Positions 1 to 9,403 of a stretch of DNA of 64,000 nucleotides are shown piece after piece. The notes beneath the pieces are model-generated. The model was not told the DNA's origin. It was given only the letters and a program-made list of their open reading frames with translations, and did not search any database. Position numbers and translations under genes: made by a program. Origin of the DNA: Ilumatobacter fluminis (lineage in GTDB: Bacteria; Actinomycetota; Acidimicrobiia; Acidimicrobiales; Ilumatobacteraceae); assembly GCF_004364865.1 (NCBI RefSeq), contig NZ_SOAU01000001.1, positions 1,054,001-1,118,000 on the forward strand, given 5' to 3'. How positions within the stretch are numbered: position 1 is the stretch's first letter; each line of letters begins with the position of its first letter.

Positions 1-177
1 ATCGCCGGCGTCACAGCGCCTCCGGGCAAGAAGATGGGCCACGCCGGCGCCATCGTCTCCGGCGGCAAGGGCACGGCCCAGGGCAAGATGGAGGCCTTGT
101 CGGCCGCCGGTGTCAAGGTCGGTCAGAACCCGACCGAGGCCGGCGAGCTGATGGCCGAGATCGTGGCCGGTCTGTAA
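1..177 (+). CDS. sucD: Succinyl-CoA synthetase (ligase) alpha subunit, 3' end only
   Basis: This is the last 58 codons of the alpha subunit of succinyl-CoA synthetase, the citric-acid-cycle enzyme that couples succinyl-CoA cleavage to nucleotide triphosphate synthesis. The gene starts before the window. The visible peptide contains [17 protein letters not shown]; in this family the histidine of GHAGA is the residue that is phosphorylated during catalysis. The rest ([15 protein letters not shown], then stop TAA) matches the usual SucD carboxy terminus. A strong hairpin follows 22 bases later, so the transcript probably ends here. The cytosolic partner SucB would be expected just upstream, outside the window. 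Confidence 0.95.
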   Translation: MAGVTAPPGKKMGHAGAIVSGGKGTAQGKMEALSAAGVKVGQNPTEAGELMAEIVAGL

Positions 178-198
178 CCGATCCGTTCCCGAACGCGA

Positions 199-240
199 GA
201 AGGCGGCTCCACCCGAGGGTGGAGCCGCCTTCGACGTTTT
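199..240 (+). terminator. Rho-independent-type terminator after sucD
   Basis: A 14-15 bp GC-rich stem (AAGGCGGCTCCACCC pairing with GGGTGGAGCCGCCTT, 200-231) with a tiny loop is followed by TCGACGTTTT. The next gene converges from the other strand, so the hairpin may serve both. The bases in front (GAACGCGAGAA) recur in front of the terminator at 12855. Confidence 0.85.
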
Positions 241-253
241 CGATCCGTGGTCG

Positions 254-769
254 TCAGCTGCCGGCGGGCGGCGGGGGCGGCGGCATCTCGCCGGCCGCGT
301 CGCCGTCGTTGTCGAACGCCGACTTCAGCTTGTTCGGGTCGGTCAGGTCCTTGAGGTCACCGCCGGCAGCGGTGAAGCTCATCACGGCACCCGCGGTGGC
401 GACGAACGTCGAGATCGCCGACAGCCACAGTCCGATCGCTCGGCCGAGATCGACACCTTCCTTGTCGGGGCCGGTGACGATGAGGAACAGCATGAGGAGG
501 CTCGCCAGTCCGGTGGCTGCGATCAGGATGATCGGCCAGGGGAGCTTGTCGTCGAGCTTCTCCATCACACGCAACACCGTCACCACCGCGGCACCGACCA
601 CCAGGATCAGGGAGAACCAGCCGCGGAACCAGTCGAATGCGTTGCCGTCGCTCGCCGAGAACCCGAAGCTCTCGATCTTCGCCCAGTCGAAGAACAGGCC
701 GAAGACGATCATCCCCGCTCCGCCGCCGATGATGAGCCAATCGTTCGTCTTGAACTTGCTGAAATCCAT
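254..769 (-). CDS. Four-helix membrane protein of unknown function
   Basis: A 171-residue integral membrane protein. I do not recognise a family. The ATG at 769 is chosen over an upstream start because GGAGGG lies 5 bases before it. The chain has a short cytoplasmic start ([13 protein letters not shown]), four hydrophobic segments at about residues 10-25, 50-70, 80-100 and 112-135, and a polar tail ending in six prolines ([11 protein letters not shown]). The tail has [17 protein letters not shown], which could be a short amphipathic helix. The gene converges with sucD and diverges from purH. Nothing in the context suggests a role. Confidence 0.8.
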   Translation of the reverse strand: MDFSKFKTNDWLIIGGGAGMIVFGLFFDWAKIESFGFSASDGNAFDWFRGWFSLILVVGAAVVTVLRVMEKLDDKLPWPIILIAATGLASLLMLFLIVTGPDKEGVDLGRAIGLWLSAISTFVATAGAVMSFTAAGGDLKDLTDPNKLKSAFDNDGDAAGEMPPPPPPAGS

Positions 770-905
770 GGGACCCTCCAATGTCGGTCGTGACTTCCCA
801 GTGATCGACACTACTCACCGTGGCCGACCGGGTCGGCGAATTACACCGTGGGTGTGTGTGGCTGACATTTCGTTCGGCGGCGACGGGGCTCCCGGGCTGA
901 CTCGC

Positions 906-911
906 TACGGT
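906..911 (+). promoter_or_regulatory. Leaderless -10 (TACGGT) of purH
   Basis: TACGGT lies 8 bases before the GTG of purH, with no ribosome-binding site in between; transcription would begin at the start codon. Confidence 0.6.
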
Positions 912-919
912 CGGCGGAC

Positions 920-2470
920 GTGCCAACCGCATTGCTCTCCGTGTACGACAAGACCGGCGTCGCCGAGCTCGCCGCCTCACTCCACGACCTGGGCTGGAGC
1001 CTGGTCTCGAGCGGCGGCACGGCCAGGGCGATCGCCGAACAGGGCGTGCCCGTCACCGACGTCGCCGACCTGACCGGTGTGCCGGCCATCCTCGACCACC
1101 GGGTCGTCACCCTGCACCCGAAGGTGCACGGCGGCATCCTCGCCGACCCGACGAGCGAGTCGCACCGCGCCGACATGGCCGAGTACGGCATCGAGCCGAT
1201 CTCCCTCGTCGTCGCCAACCTCTATCCGTTCGGGAGCGACACCGCCTTCGAACACGGCTCGGGGAGCGCGGTCGAGATGATCGACATCGGCGGACCGGCG
1301 ATGGTGCGGGCGGCCGCCAAGAACCACGCCCACGTCGCGATCGTCGTCGACCCGTCCGACTACGACACGGTCGTCGCCGACGTCCGAGAACACGGTGAGA
1401 TCACCCTCGCGACCCGGCGCCGCCTCGCCCGCGATGCGTTCGCCCACACCGCCGCGTACGACGCGGCGATCGTCACCTGGTTCGACAGCGACGGCGGCGA
1501 CGGAGCGACCGACCCCGAGCCGCTCCCGTCGACGATCCATCTGGCGCTCGAGCGTGCCGAGGTCTTGCGCTACGGAGAGAACCCGCACCAGCAGGGAGCC
1601 CGCTACCGCTTCAGCGGTGCCACCAGTTGGTGGGACACGATGACGCAGCACGGCGGCAAGGCGCTCAGCTATCTGAACCTGTACGACACCGAGGCGGCGT
1701 GGCGACTCGTCCATCGCTACGACGACCCCGCGTGTGTGGTCGTGAAGCACGCCAACCCGTGCGGCGTCGCCATCGGCACAACCGGCGACGACCTCATCGC
1801 CGACGCCTACGTCAAGGCGAACGCCTGCGACCCGGTGAGCGCGTTCGGTGGCATCGTCGCCGTCAACCGCACGGTCACCCAAGCCATGGCCGAACCGCTC
1901 TCCTCGGTCTTCACCGAAGTCGTCGTCGCTCCCGGCTTCGACGGCGACGCACTCGAGACGCTGCTCGCCAAGAAGAACATGCGCGTCATCACGGCCGAGG
2001 CACCGGACGAGTGGCCGTTCGACCTGAAGCCGCTCGACGGGGGCTTCATCGTGCAGCAGCCCGATCCGGTGTCACTCGACCGGTCGACCTGGCAGGTCGT
2101 CACCGAGACGCAGCCGACCGACGAGCAGTGGGACGACCTCGTGTTCGCCTGGGGCGTGTGTGCGGCGGTGACGAGCAATGCGATCGTCTACGCGAAGGAC
2201 CGTCAGGCGTTCGGCATCGGCGCCGGTCAGCAGAACCGGCTCGACTCGGCGCGCATCGCCGCCGATCGTTCGGACGGTCGAGCGGAGGGCGGCGTGTGTG
2301 CGAGCGACGCATTCTTCCCGTTCCGCGACGGACTCGACGCCGCCGCAGGTGCCGGCATCCGGGCCGTCATCCAACCCGGTGGTTCGGTCCGTGACGACGA
2401 GGTGATCGCCGCCGCGAACGAACACGGCATCGCCATGGTGTTCACCGGCGAGCGCCACTTCCGCCACTGA
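920..2470 (+). CDS. purH: Bifunctional AICAR transformylase / IMP cyclohydrolase
   Basis: Catalyses the last two steps of IMP synthesis: formylation of AICAR from 10-formyl-tetrahydrofolate and ring closure of FAICAR. The 516-residue length is normal. The amino-terminal IMP cyclohydrolase (MGS-like) domain spans about residues 1-190 and shows SSGGTARAI and [10 protein letters not shown]. The transformylase domain follows, with RYGENPHQQ and the catalytic KHANPCG (Lys276, His277), then [13 protein letters not shown] and a carboxy-terminal end at RHFRH. The GTG start fits a TACGGT hexamer eight bases upstream, so the message is probably leaderless. purN, the usual actinobacterial neighbour, is not present here; the gene stands alone between two genes on the other strand. 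Confidence 0.97.
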   Translation: MPTALLSVYDKTGVAELAASLHDLGWSLVSSGGTARAIAEQGVPVTDVADLTGVPAILDHRVVTLHPKVHGGILADPTSESHRADMAEYGIEPISLVVANLYPFGSDTAFEHGSGSAVEMIDIGGPAMVRAAAKNHAHVAIVVDPSDYDTVVADVREHGEITLATRRRLARDAFAHTAAYDAAIVTWFDSDGGDGATDPEPLPSTIHLALERAEVLRYGENPHQQGARYRFSGATSWWDTMTQHGGKALSYLNLYDTEAAWRLVHRYDDPACVVVKHANPCGVAIGTTGDDLIADAYVKANACDPVSAFGGIVAVNRTVTQAMAEPLSSVFTEVVVAPGFDGDALETLLAKKNMRVITAEAPDEWPFDLKPLDGGFIVQQPDPVSLDRSTWQVVTETQPTDEQWDDLVFAWGVCAAVTSNAIVYAKDRQAFGIGAGQQNRLDSARIAADRSDGRAEGGVCASDAFFPFRDGLDAAAGAGIRAVIQPGGSVRDDEVIAAANEHGIAMVFTGERHFRH

Positions 2471-2489
2471 CGGAAGCCGCTCGTTCGGT

Positions 2490-2870
2490 TCAGGCGTACT
2501 CGTCGTAGACGTCGATCGGGACCGGCCCGTGGTCGTTGGCCTGCTTGTCGCCTTCCATCGCGAACAGCACGATCAAGACGATGAATCCGACGAACGGGAT
2601 CAGGCCGATCAAGAGGAGCCAGGCCGTCTTGTTCGTGTCGTGCAGGCGACGAGCACCGGCTGCGATGCCCGGGATCACCACGCCGACGGCATACAACACG
2701 TACGCGAGCCAGAAGACGACGCCGAACGTCTGGGCGAGGATGCTCAGCACGATCGAGATCACCAGGTTGACGAGGACGAACCGCCAGAACGCGCCGCGAC
2801 CCAGCCGTCCCTCGAAGTTGGCGTAGTTCTTGAGGACGACGAGCTTGTAGGCGTCGATGAACTGGTCCAT
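2490..2870 (-). CDS. DUF805 family inner-membrane protein
   Basis: A 126-residue protein of the DUF805 family, small inner-membrane proteins of unknown biochemical role. The family marks are clear: [17 protein letters not shown] near residues 16-32, and [19 protein letters not shown] in the second half, which is the usual R-R-x-H-D-x-x-x-x-G/A-W-x-x-L block. Three hydrophobic spans are visible. AGGAGG lies 8 bases before the ATG, so this gene is translated with a leader, unlike many neighbours. It converges with purH, 19 bases apart. Confidence 0.88.
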   Translation of the reverse strand: MDQFIDAYKLVVLKNYANFEGRLGRGAFWRFVLVNLVISIVLSILAQTFGVVFWLAYVLYAVGVVIPGIAAGARRLHDTNKTAWLLLIGLIPFVGFIVLIVLFAMEGDKQANDHGPVPIDVYDEYA

Positions 2871-2938
2871 GGCGTTCCTCCTGGTCGAACGGACGATCCG
2901 AGACTAGTGACCGCCGTCACGGCTGTGTGACCATCGAC

Positions 2939-3445
2939 TCAGGCGGCAGCGTCTTTGGCGAGGCCGTCGATCACCTCGGCGCCCGGGAGCGCGGCGAGCG
3001 AGGCCGGGGGGACGAGCAGCTTTCGGTCGCGCGAACCCCCGCCGACGATCACCTGGTCGACCTGCACGACCCGAGCGTCGATCCACAGCGGCAGCGTGCC
3101 GGCGAGTCCGTAGGGCGTCACGCCGCCGATCTGCATGCCGGTCAGCTCGCTGGTCTCATCGGCCGAGGCGAACGACGCCTTCTTCACCCCGAGTCGCTTG
3201 CGGACGACCCCGTTCACGTCGAGTCGTGTGGTCGCGAGCACCAGGCACGCCACGTAGACGCGCGGGTCGCTCTTGCCGACGACGACGATCGCGTTCGCCG
3301 ACTGGTCGAGCCCGTACCCGTACGCCTCGCAGAACGCTGCGGTGTCGGCGAGATCGGGGTCACACGGCACGATCTCGAACGGGTGACCGGTCGCGGCGGC
3401 CGCCGCGAGGACCGGGTCGGTCGGATCGGATGCATCGGGAGCCAT
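2939..3445 (-). CDS. YbaK/EbsC-type aminoacyl-tRNA deacylase
   Basis: A 168-residue member of the YbaK/ProX editing family, which hydrolyses mischarged aminoacyl-tRNAs such as Cys-tRNA(Pro) in trans. The core is visible: ANAIVVVGK with the conserved lysine, VVRKRLGVKKASFAS, and the GGVTPYGL loop that lines the active site, followed by WIDARVVQVDQVIVGGG. The ATG at 3445 is preferred to the GTG at 3454 because TACGGT sits exactly 7 bases upstream of it and overlaps the longer start. Which amino acid is edited cannot be read from the sequence. Confidence 0.88.
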   Translation of the reverse strand: MAPDASDPTDPVLAAAAATGHPFEIVPCDPDLADTAAFCEAYGYGLDQSANAIVVVGKSDPRVYVACLVLATTRLDVNGVVRKRLGVKKASFASADETSELTGMQIGGVTPYGLAGTLPLWIDARVVQVDQVIVGGGSRDRKLLVPPASLAALPGAEVIDGLAKDAAA

Positions 3446-3452
3446 GCCCCGC

Positions 3453-3458
3453 ACCGTA
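3453..3458 (-). promoter_or_regulatory. Leaderless -10 (TACGGT) of the ybaK-like gene
   Basis: TACGGT on the minus strand, 7 bases before ATG 3445; it decides the start codon, since the alternative GTG at 3454 falls inside it. Confidence 0.6.
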
Positions 3459-3521
3459 GATCAGGTCGTTCCCGTGGGATGCCCACGGAATCCGCCGATC
3501 ACCAGCGATACTAGGACCGTC

Positions 3522-5513
3522 ATGTCCGACCTGACGTACGAGCGTCCGCGGGGCCGCCGCACCGAGAATCTGAGCCACGTGCCCTACCTGCCGGGCCTCG
3601 ACGGCATGCGCGCGCTCGCCGTGCTCGCGGTCCTCGTGTACCACGCCAACGCCGAGTGGCTGGCGGGCGGCTTCCTGGGCGTCGAGGTCTTCTTCGTGAT
3701 CAGCGGCTACCTCATCACGCTGCTGCTGATGTCGGAATGGGAAGAGCACGGCCGCATCGACATGATGGCCTTCTGGGGGCGTCGCGCCCGGCGGTTGCTG
3801 CCGGCGCTGTTCACGATGCTGTTCCTGGTGCTCACGTACACCTGGATCTTCGAGTGGGAGGCGCTCGGTCGACTTCGCGGCGACTTCCTGGCCGCCATCT
3901 TCTACGTCTCGAACTGGTACCAGATCTGGGTCGGCCAGCAATACGGTTCGGCGGCCGAGTTCGAACCGCTGCGGCACCTCTGGAGCCTCGCGGTCGAGGA
4001 GCAGTTCTACCTGATCTGGCCGCTCGTGATGGTGCTGTTCCTGAAGCGGTCCGGCACCCGCAAGCTCGGCATGACGGCCCGCTGGCTGGTACTCGCGGCG
4101 CTCCTCATCACGGTCGCGACGGCGTTCATCAACTACGGCGGCAGCGTCGGCACCTGCGAGACGACCCCGGACGCCTACTGGACGGTCGGCGACCGCTGCA
4201 TCTCCAAACAGAACTTCCTGTACCTGTCGACCATCACCCGCTCGAGCGGCATCCTCCTCGGTGCCGCGTTCGCCATGGTGTGGCGTCCGGTGGCCATCAT
4301 GCGCGGACCGCTCCGCAAGGCCGACCGACTGCTCGACCTCGTGTCGCTCGTCGGCCTGGTGATCATCGCCGTGTCGTGCTGGTGGTTGAGCTTCAAGCCC
4401 GGCCTCGGCACGAACTCGTTCCTGTTCCGAGGCGGCTTCCTGCTCACCTCGATCGCGACCCTCTTCATGATCGCCGCGGTCACGCACCCGTACACGCTGT
4501 CGGCGCGCTGGCTCGGCGCCCGGCCGATGGTCTACATCGGCACCCGTTCGTACGGCCTCTATCTCTACTCCTGGCCGATCTATCAGGTCCTGAAGGACCC
4601 GACTCGTGCCGGCCTCACCGGATGGCAGTTCCTGATCGGCATCGTGGCGACCTTCGTCCTGGCCGAGCTGTCGTACCGGTTCATCGAGACCCCGATCCGC
4701 AAGCGCCAGTTCGGTGTCTGGTGGCGCGGGTTGCGTCGACGCCGAGATCCGGTTCCTCGCATGCTGGCCACCGGCACCATGTTCGGCTGCGTCGGCTTGC
4801 TGGTCGCCGGTTCGCTGTTCATGTCGCTCGCCGACGTCGAGAAGTCGGCCAACGAGCAGTCGTTCGAGGAGAACGAGGGCGCAACCACCGATCTCAACGA
4901 TCTGCTCGGCGGCGACACCGCCACCGGCACCACGGCGCCGCCGGTCGCGACCGGGCCCACGACGGTCCCCGACACGGTGCCGGGCGAGACGACCACGACC
5001 ACGTCGTCCACCACGACCACGACCACGACGACGCTGCCGGCCGAGCCGGTCGACTATCTGGCGATCGGCGACTCGGTGATGCTCGGCGCGGCGAACGAGT
5101 TGTCGGAGCGTGGCTACGTCGTCGACGCCCAGAAGAGCCGTCAGTTCGGTGAGATCGTCCCGGCGGTGCAACAGCTCGTCGAGAAGGACCTGATCGGCGA
5201 CAGCCCGGTCACGATCCACCTCGGTACCAACGGCCCGATCGAGGAAGAGGATCTGAACGCGCTCCTCGACGCGTTGAGCCCGCCCAAGTACAAGAACGTG
5301 CTGTTGCTCAACGTGCGCGCCGACCGGTCGTGGACGGCTCGCAACAATGCGCTCATCGCTGCTGCCGACAGCCGGCCCAACGTCATCGTGGTCGACTGGG
5401 CCAATCGGTCGTACGAGTGCACCGGCAACTGCTTCGCCGCCGACGGCATCCACCTGTCGTCCGACGGCGTCACCTTCTACGCCAACCTCATCCGCTCCTA
5501 CACCGGCCGCTGA
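3522..5513 (+). CDS. OafA-type membrane O-acyltransferase with carboxy-terminal SGNH domain
   Basis: A 663-residue acyltransferase-3 protein of the OafA/YrhL type, which acylates cell-surface sugars such as peptidoglycan or exopolysaccharide. The first 380 residues form about ten membrane helices and carry YLPGLDGMRALAVLAVLVYH, FFVISGYLIT, the RRARRLLPAL loop and SLAVEEQFYLIWP. A threonine/proline-rich linker (about 470-510) is followed by an extracytoplasmic SGNH domain: IGDSVMLGA (nucleophile near residue 517), HLGTNG and FAADGIHLS (Asp/His near 640). ATG 3522 follows TACTAG by seven bases. The stop codon overlaps the first unit of a palindromic repeat. The acceptor polymer and acyl donor are unknown. 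Confidence 0.93.
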   Translation: MSDLTYERPRGRRTENLSHVPYLPGLDGMRALAVLAVLVYHANAEWLAGGFLGVEVFFVISGYLITLLLMSEWEEHGRIDMMAFWGRRARRLLPALFTMLFLVLTYTWIFEWEALGRLRGDFLAAIFYVSNWYQIWVGQQYGSAAEFEPLRHLWSLAVEEQFYLIWPLVMVLFLKRSGTRKLGMTARWLVLAALLITVATAFINYGGSVGTCETTPDAYWTVGDRCISKQNFLYLSTITRSSGILLGAAFAMVWRPVAIMRGPLRKADRLLDLVSLVGLVIIAVSCWWLSFKPGLGTNSFLFRGGFLLTSIATLFMIAAVTHPYTLSARWLGARPMVYIGTRSYGLYLYSWPIYQVLKDPTRAGLTGWQFLIGIVATFVLAELSYRFIETPIRKRQFGVWWRGLRRRRDPVPRMLATGTMFGCVGLLVAGSLFMSLADVEKSANEQSFEENEGATTDLNDLLGGDTATGTTAPPVATGPTTVPDTVPGETTTTTSSTTTTTTTTLPAEPVDYLAIGDSVMLGAANELSERGYVVDAQKSRQFGEIVPAVQQLVEKDLIGDSPVTIHLGTNGPIEEEDLNALLDALSPPKYKNVLLLNVRADRSWTARNNALIAAADSRPNVIVVDWANRSYECTGNCFAADGIHLSSDGVTFYANLIRSYTGR

Positions 5514-5601
5514 ACAGAAGGGGTCAGGCACCTTCTGTTCAGGTAGGTACCGGCGTCGTGTCGTCGCTATGCGAACAGAAGGTGCCTGACCCCTTCTGTT
5601 C
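5512..5601. repeat. REPIN-like palindrome doublet
   Basis: Two 29-base units, 5512-5540 and 5573-5601, are exact reverse complements of one another. Each is itself a palindrome with ten-base arms, GAACAGAAGG and CCTTCTGTTC. A 32-base spacer separates them. The first unit supplies the GA of the acyltransferase TGA stop. The arrangement is that of REP doublets mobilised by TnpA-REP transposases. A terminator role is possible, but there is no T run. Confidence 0.85.
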
Positions 5602-5656
5602 GACATGACTGCTTCCGTGGGTCTTCTTGCCCTTGGGGTTCCGGCGGGAATGCGCG

Positions 5657-5662
5657 TACGCT
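5657..5662 (+). promoter_or_regulatory. Leaderless -10 (TACGCT) of mdh
   Basis: TACGCT, 7 bases before the mdh ATG, with no Shine-Dalgarno sequence in between. Confidence 0.6.
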
Positions 5663-5669
5663 CGGCGCT

Positions 5670-6656
5670 ATGACGTCACCAGTTCGTGTTGCTGTGACCG
5701 GCGCCGCCGGTCAGATCGGTTACTCCCTCCTGTTCCGGATCGCCTCCGGGTCGATGCTCGGCCCCGACACGCCGGTCGCCCTCCAGCTCCTCGAGATCAC
5801 GCCGGCGCTCGGCGCGCTCGAGGGCGTGAAGATGGAGCTCGACGACTCGGCGTTCCCGCTCCTCACCGAGATCGTCTGCACCGACGACGCCGACGTGGCA
5901 TTCGGCGACGCCGACGTGGCACTGCTCGTCGGCGCCATGCCGCGCAAGGCCGGCATGGAGCGCGCCGACCTCCTCTCCGCCAACGGTGGCATCTTCAAGC
6001 CGCAGGGTGAGGCGCTGTCCCGCTCGGCCAAGCGTGACGTCAAGGTGCTCGTGGTCGGCAACCCGGCCAACACCAACGCCCTGATCGCACAGCAGAACGC
6101 CAAGGATCTCGATCCCGGCCGGTTCACCGCCATGACGCGTCTCGACCACAACCGCGCGATGACCCAGGTCGCCCAGAAGCTCGGCACGCCGGTCACCGAC
6201 GTGAAGAAGATGACGATCTGGGGCAACCACTCGGCGACCCAGTACCCCGACCTGTTCCACTGCGAGGTCGGCGGCAAGAACGCCTACGAGGCCGTCAACG
6301 ACCACGAGTGGGTCGACGGCACGTTCATCCCGACCGTGCAGAAGCGCGGCGCCGCCATCATCGACGCCCGTGGCGCCTCGTCGGCTGCGTCGGCCGCCAG
6401 CGCTGCGGTCGACCACATCCGCTCCTGGACGCTCGGCACGCCCGAGGGTGACTGGGTGTCGATGGCGATCCCGTCCGACGGCAGCTACGGCGTGCCCGAG
6501 GGCATCATCTCGTCGTTCCCGTGCACCTGCACCGATGGCAAGTACGAGATCGTGCAGGGCCTCGACATCGACGACTACAGCCGCGGCAAGATCGACGCCT
6601 CGGCGGCCGAACTCGTCGGTGAGCGCGACGCGGTCAGCGAACTCGGCCTGATCTGA
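5670..6656 (+). CDS. mdh: Malate dehydrogenase
   Basis: Oxidises malate to oxaloacetate with NAD in the citric acid cycle. At 328 residues it has the length of the actinobacterial/plant-cytosolic type MDH. The dinucleotide-binding loop TGAAGQIG is at residues 10-17. The substrate loop PRKAGMER gives the two arginines at 92 and 98, NPANTNAL follows at 131, and the catalytic pair is Asp159 (TRLDHNRA) with His187 ([11 protein letters not shown]). The start follows a TACGCT hexamer by 7 bases. The gene is monocistronic; an inverted repeat lies 36 bases after the stop. Confidence 0.97.
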   Translation: MTSPVRVAVTGAAGQIGYSLLFRIASGSMLGPDTPVALQLLEITPALGALEGVKMELDDSAFPLLTEIVCTDDADVAFGDADVALLVGAMPRKAGMERADLLSANGGIFKPQGEALSRSAKRDVKVLVVGNPANTNALIAQQNAKDLDPGRFTAMTRLDHNRAMTQVAQKLGTPVTDVKKMTIWGNHSATQYPDLFHCEVGGKNAYEAVNDHEWVDGTFIPTVQKRGAAIIDARGASSAASAASAAVDHIRSWTLGTPEGDWVSMAIPSDGSYGVPEGIISSFPCTCTDGKYEIVQGLDIDDYSRGKIDASAAELVGERDAVSELGLI

Positions 6657-6691
6657 CCCCGGTCGGCACCGCCCGACCGCACCTCGTCCAG

Positions 6692-6727
6692 GTCGCGCTG
6701 AGTTCCGATGACGGAACTCGGCGCGAC
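6692..6727. repeat. Inverted repeat between mdh and metY
   Basis: Fifteen-base arms GTCGCGCTGAGTTCC and GGAACTCGGCGCGAC with one mismatch and a six-base loop. It could terminate mdh, although only AACGCTTTTC follows, or be another REP-like unit. Confidence 0.6.
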
Positions 6728-6790
6728 ATGAACGCTTTTCGGGGCGGGGCGATCTCGAAATGTGACTTGGCAGGTCGGGATTCTGGCGCG

Positions 6791-6796
6791 TAGTGT
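6791..6796 (+). promoter_or_regulatory. Leaderless -10 (TAGTGT) of metY
   Basis: TAGTGT 8 bases before ATG 6805; it argues against the GTG at 6793 as start and leaves no room for a leader riboswitch. Confidence 0.6.
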
Positions 6797-6804
6797 GCGC
6801 CGAT

Positions 6805-8115
6805 ATGAGCGACAACTGGGGCTTCGAGACCAAGCAGATCCACGTCGGGGGCGATCCCGATCCGGCCACCGGTGCGCGTGCCGTGCCGATCTACCAGACG
6901 ACGTCGTTCGAGTTCCGCGACACCGACCACGCCGCGAACCTGTTCGCACTCAGCGAGGTCGGCAACATCTACACCCGCATCATGAACCCGACCCAGGGAG
7001 CGCTCGAAGCGCGCCTGTCGGCGCTCGAGGGCGGCTGCACCACGGCGATCGGGATCCCCGGCGCGCTGGCCGTCGCCTCCGGCCAGGCCGCAGCGACGCT
7101 CGCGTTCCTCACGCTCTGCGAGTCGGGCGACCACATCGTGGCATCGGCATCGCTCTACGGCGGCACGTACAACCTGCTGCACTACACGATGCCGAAGATG
7201 GGCATCGAGGTCACCTTCCTCGACGATCCTCACGACCTCGACGCCTGGCGCAACGCCATCCAGGACAACACGAAGGCGTTCTTCGGCGAGGTGCTCCCGA
7301 ACCCGAAGAACGACGTGTTCGACATCGAGGGTGTCTCCGGTGTCGCCCACGACAACGGCATCCCGCTGATCGTCGACAACACCGTGCCGACGCCGTACCT
7401 GATCCGCCCGCTCGAGTGGGGCGCCGACATCGTCGTCCATTCGCTCACCAAGTTCATCGGCGGCCACGGCACCTCGATCGGCGGCGCGATCATCGACGGC
7501 GGCACCTTCGACTACGGCGAGTCCGGCCGCTTCCAGAACTTCAACGAGCCCGACCCGAGCTACCACGGGCTCGCGTACTGGCCGGCGCTCGGTCACGGCG
7601 CCTTCATCCTCAAGGCCCGCGTCCAGTTGCTCCGCGACATCGGCATGGCGATCTCCCCGTTCAACGCCTTTGCCTTCCTGCAGGGCCTCGAGACGCTGAG
7701 CCTGCGCATGGAGCGGCACTGGTCGAACACCGCCAAGGTCGTCGAGTTCTTGCAGGGTCGCTCCGAGGTGAAGAGCATCAACTACGCCGGCATCGAGTCG
7801 AGCCCGTGGCACGAGCGCGCCAAGAAGCTCGGCGGTGGCAAGGGGTACGGCTCGGTCATCGCGTTCGAGATCGACGGCGGCCTCGAGGCGGGCAAGAAGT
7901 TCGTCGAGGGGCTCACGCTGCACAGCCACGTCGCCAACATCGGTGACGCCCGCAGCCTGGTGATCCACCCGGCGAGCACGACGCACAGCCAGCTCACGCC
8001 CGAGGAGCAGGCCGCCAGCGACGTCACGCCGGGCCTCGTCCGACTCAGCGTCGGCCTCGAGAGCATCGACGACATCCTGGCCGACCTCGAGCAGGGCTTC
8101 GCCGCCGCCGGCTGA
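6805..8115 (+). CDS. metY: O-acetylhomoserine aminocarboxypropyltransferase (sulfhydrylase)
   Basis: A PLP enzyme of the Cys/Met metabolism family that makes homocysteine from O-acetylhomoserine and sulfide. The 436 residues include [11 protein letters not shown] and the substrate-binding YTRIMNPT near the start, the cofactor ring-stacking region [23 protein letters not shown], and the Schiff-base lysine in [13 protein letters not shown] (Lys216). The length and GG-rich insertions favour MetY over the shorter MetB/MetZ. ATG 6805 is chosen because TAGTGT stands 8 bases before it. The window's sulfate-assimilation operon (38.2-42.2 kb) would supply its sulfide. Confidence 0.94.
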   Translation: MSDNWGFETKQIHVGGDPDPATGARAVPIYQTTSFEFRDTDHAANLFALSEVGNIYTRIMNPTQGALEARLSALEGGCTTAIGIPGALAVASGQAAATLAFLTLCESGDHIVASASLYGGTYNLLHYTMPKMGIEVTFLDDPHDLDAWRNAIQDNTKAFFGEVLPNPKNDVFDIEGVSGVAHDNGIPLIVDNTVPTPYLIRPLEWGADIVVHSLTKFIGGHGTSIGGAIIDGGTFDYGESGRFQNFNEPDPSYHGLAYWPALGHGAFILKARVQLLRDIGMAISPFNAFAFLQGLETLSLRMERHWSNTAKVVEFLQGRSEVKSINYAGIESSPWHERAKKLGGGKGYGSVIAFEIDGGLEAGKKFVEGLTLHSHVANIGDARSLVIHPASTTHSQLTPEEQAASDVTPGLVRLSVGLESIDDILADLEQGFAAAG

Positions 8116-8141
8116 CCGGTTACCGCCGCCGACGGGCTTGG

Positions 8142-8147
8142 TACCGT
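8142..8147 (+). promoter_or_regulatory. Leaderless -10 (TACCGT) of the hydrolase-OsmC gene
   Basis: TACCGT, 7 bases before ATG 8155. Confidence 0.6.
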
Positions 8148-8154
8148 CGGCGGC

Positions 8155-9381
8155 ATGCCGACCCCTCGTCAACGCGTCACGTTCCCGGGTGCGCTCGGGC
8201 ACGAACTCGCCGCACGTCTCGATCTGCCGGCGGGCCCACCGAAGGCGTACGCGCTCTTCGCGCACTGCTTCACGTGTGGCAAGGACCTGCGCGCCGCCAC
8301 GTCGATCGCGGCGGGCCTGACCGACGCGGGCTTCGCCGTGCTCCGGTTCGACTTCACCGGGCTCGGTGGGAGCGAGGGCGAGTTCGAGAACACGAACTTC
8401 ACGTCGAACGTCGACGATCTCGTCGCCGCAGCGGCCTGGCTCCGTGTGGAGTACCGGGCTCCGCAGTTGCTCGTCGGTCACTCGCTCGGTGGGGCGGCCG
8501 TCGTGGTCGCCGCCGACCGGATTCCCGAGGTGCGCGCCGTCGCCACCATCGGGGCACCGTCCGAGTCGGGGCACGTCAATCAGCTGTTCGTCGACTCCGC
8601 CGACGAGATCGAGCAACGCGGGAGTGCCGACGTCGAGTTGGCGGGGCGACGCTTCACCATCACCAAGCAGTTGGTCGACGATCTCCGTTCGGGCCGGGTC
8701 GTCGAGGCGGCCGGTGAGCTGCACCGACCGCTCATGGTGCTCCACTCACCGATCGACAACGTCGTCGGCGTCGACCACGCCGCCGCCCTGTTCCGGGCCG
8801 CACGGCACCCACGCAGCTTCGTCTCGTTGGACGGAGCCGATCACCTGCTCGGTGACGTCGCCGATGCGGTCTACGCCGCGAAGACCATCGGCACCTGGGC
8901 CGAGCGCTATCTCGTCGACGAGAGTGGCGTGAAGCCGCCACCGCCGGCGTCTGCGCCGGTGATGGTCAGCGAGACCGGCCAGGGCAAATTCCTCAACCAC
9001 GTCGTCGTGGGTGAACACCGGTTCCTGGCCGACGAACCCGAGTCGATGGGTGGGTTCGACGCCGGACCGAGCCCGTACGACCTGCTCGGTGCGGCGCTCG
9101 GCGCCTGCACGTCGATGACCATCCGGATGTACGCCGACCACAAGGGCTACCCGCTCGGCCGGGTGACCGTCGACGTGTCGCACGACAAGGTCCACGTCGA
9201 CGATGCCGGGAACGTGGTCGAGGGCCGAGACGGCAAGATCGACCGGTTCCGGCGGTCGATCACCGTCGACGGCGATCTCGACGAGCAGCTCCGGGCGAAC
9301 GTGCTCCGGATCGCCGACAAGTGCCCCGTCCACCGAACGCTCGAACGCACGAGCCGGATCGAGACGGGGCTGTCGGAGTAG
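8155..9381 (+). CDS. Alpha/beta hydrolase fused to OsmC peroxiredoxin domain
   Basis: A 408-residue two-domain protein. Residues 1-250 are an alpha/beta hydrolase with the nucleophile elbow VGHSLGGAA (Ser110), an acidic residue in LHSPIDN (near 200) and a histidine in DGADHLL (near 230). Residues 260-408 are an OsmC/Ohr domain with the two redox cysteines in LGACTSMTIRMYADHKG and DKCPVHRTL. OsmC proteins reduce organic hydroperoxides; the fused hydrolase suggests a substrate that is both an ester and a peroxide, but this is unproven. The fusion is known from other bacteria. The start lies 7 bases after TACCGT. Confidence 0.92.
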   Translation: MPTPRQRVTFPGALGHELAARLDLPAGPPKAYALFAHCFTCGKDLRAATSIAAGLTDAGFAVLRFDFTGLGGSEGEFENTNFTSNVDDLVAAAAWLRVEYRAPQLLVGHSLGGAAVVVAADRIPEVRAVATIGAPSESGHVNQLFVDSADEIEQRGSADVELAGRRFTITKQLVDDLRSGRVVEAAGELHRPLMVLHSPIDNVVGVDHAAALFRAARHPRSFVSLDGADHLLGDVADAVYAAKTIGTWAERYLVDESGVKPPPPASAPVMVSETGQGKFLNHVVVGEHRFLADEPESMGGFDAGPSPYDLLGAALGACTSMTIRMYADHKGYPLGRVTVDVSHDKVHVDDAGNVVEGRDGKIDRFRRSITVDGDLDEQLRANVLRIADKCPVHRTLERTSRIETGLSE

Positions 9382-9403
9382 GCAGCGAGCGCCGAACGTT
9401 CGG

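Noticed and set aside
3360-5606. 748-codon open frame antisense to the acyltransferase
   Set aside because: It mirrors the third-position GC bias of the real gene, has Arg/Gly/Asp/Glu-rich nonsense composition, and covers a well-conserved protein on the other strand.
6657-6804. SAM riboswitch ahead of metY
   Set aside because: The -10 hexamer lies eight bases before the ATG, leaving no leader RNA, and no conserved riboswitch core was seen.
6634-8745. 703-codon minus-strand open frame across metY and the hydrolase gene
   Set aside because: It spans two clear genes and their promoter and has no recognisable domain.
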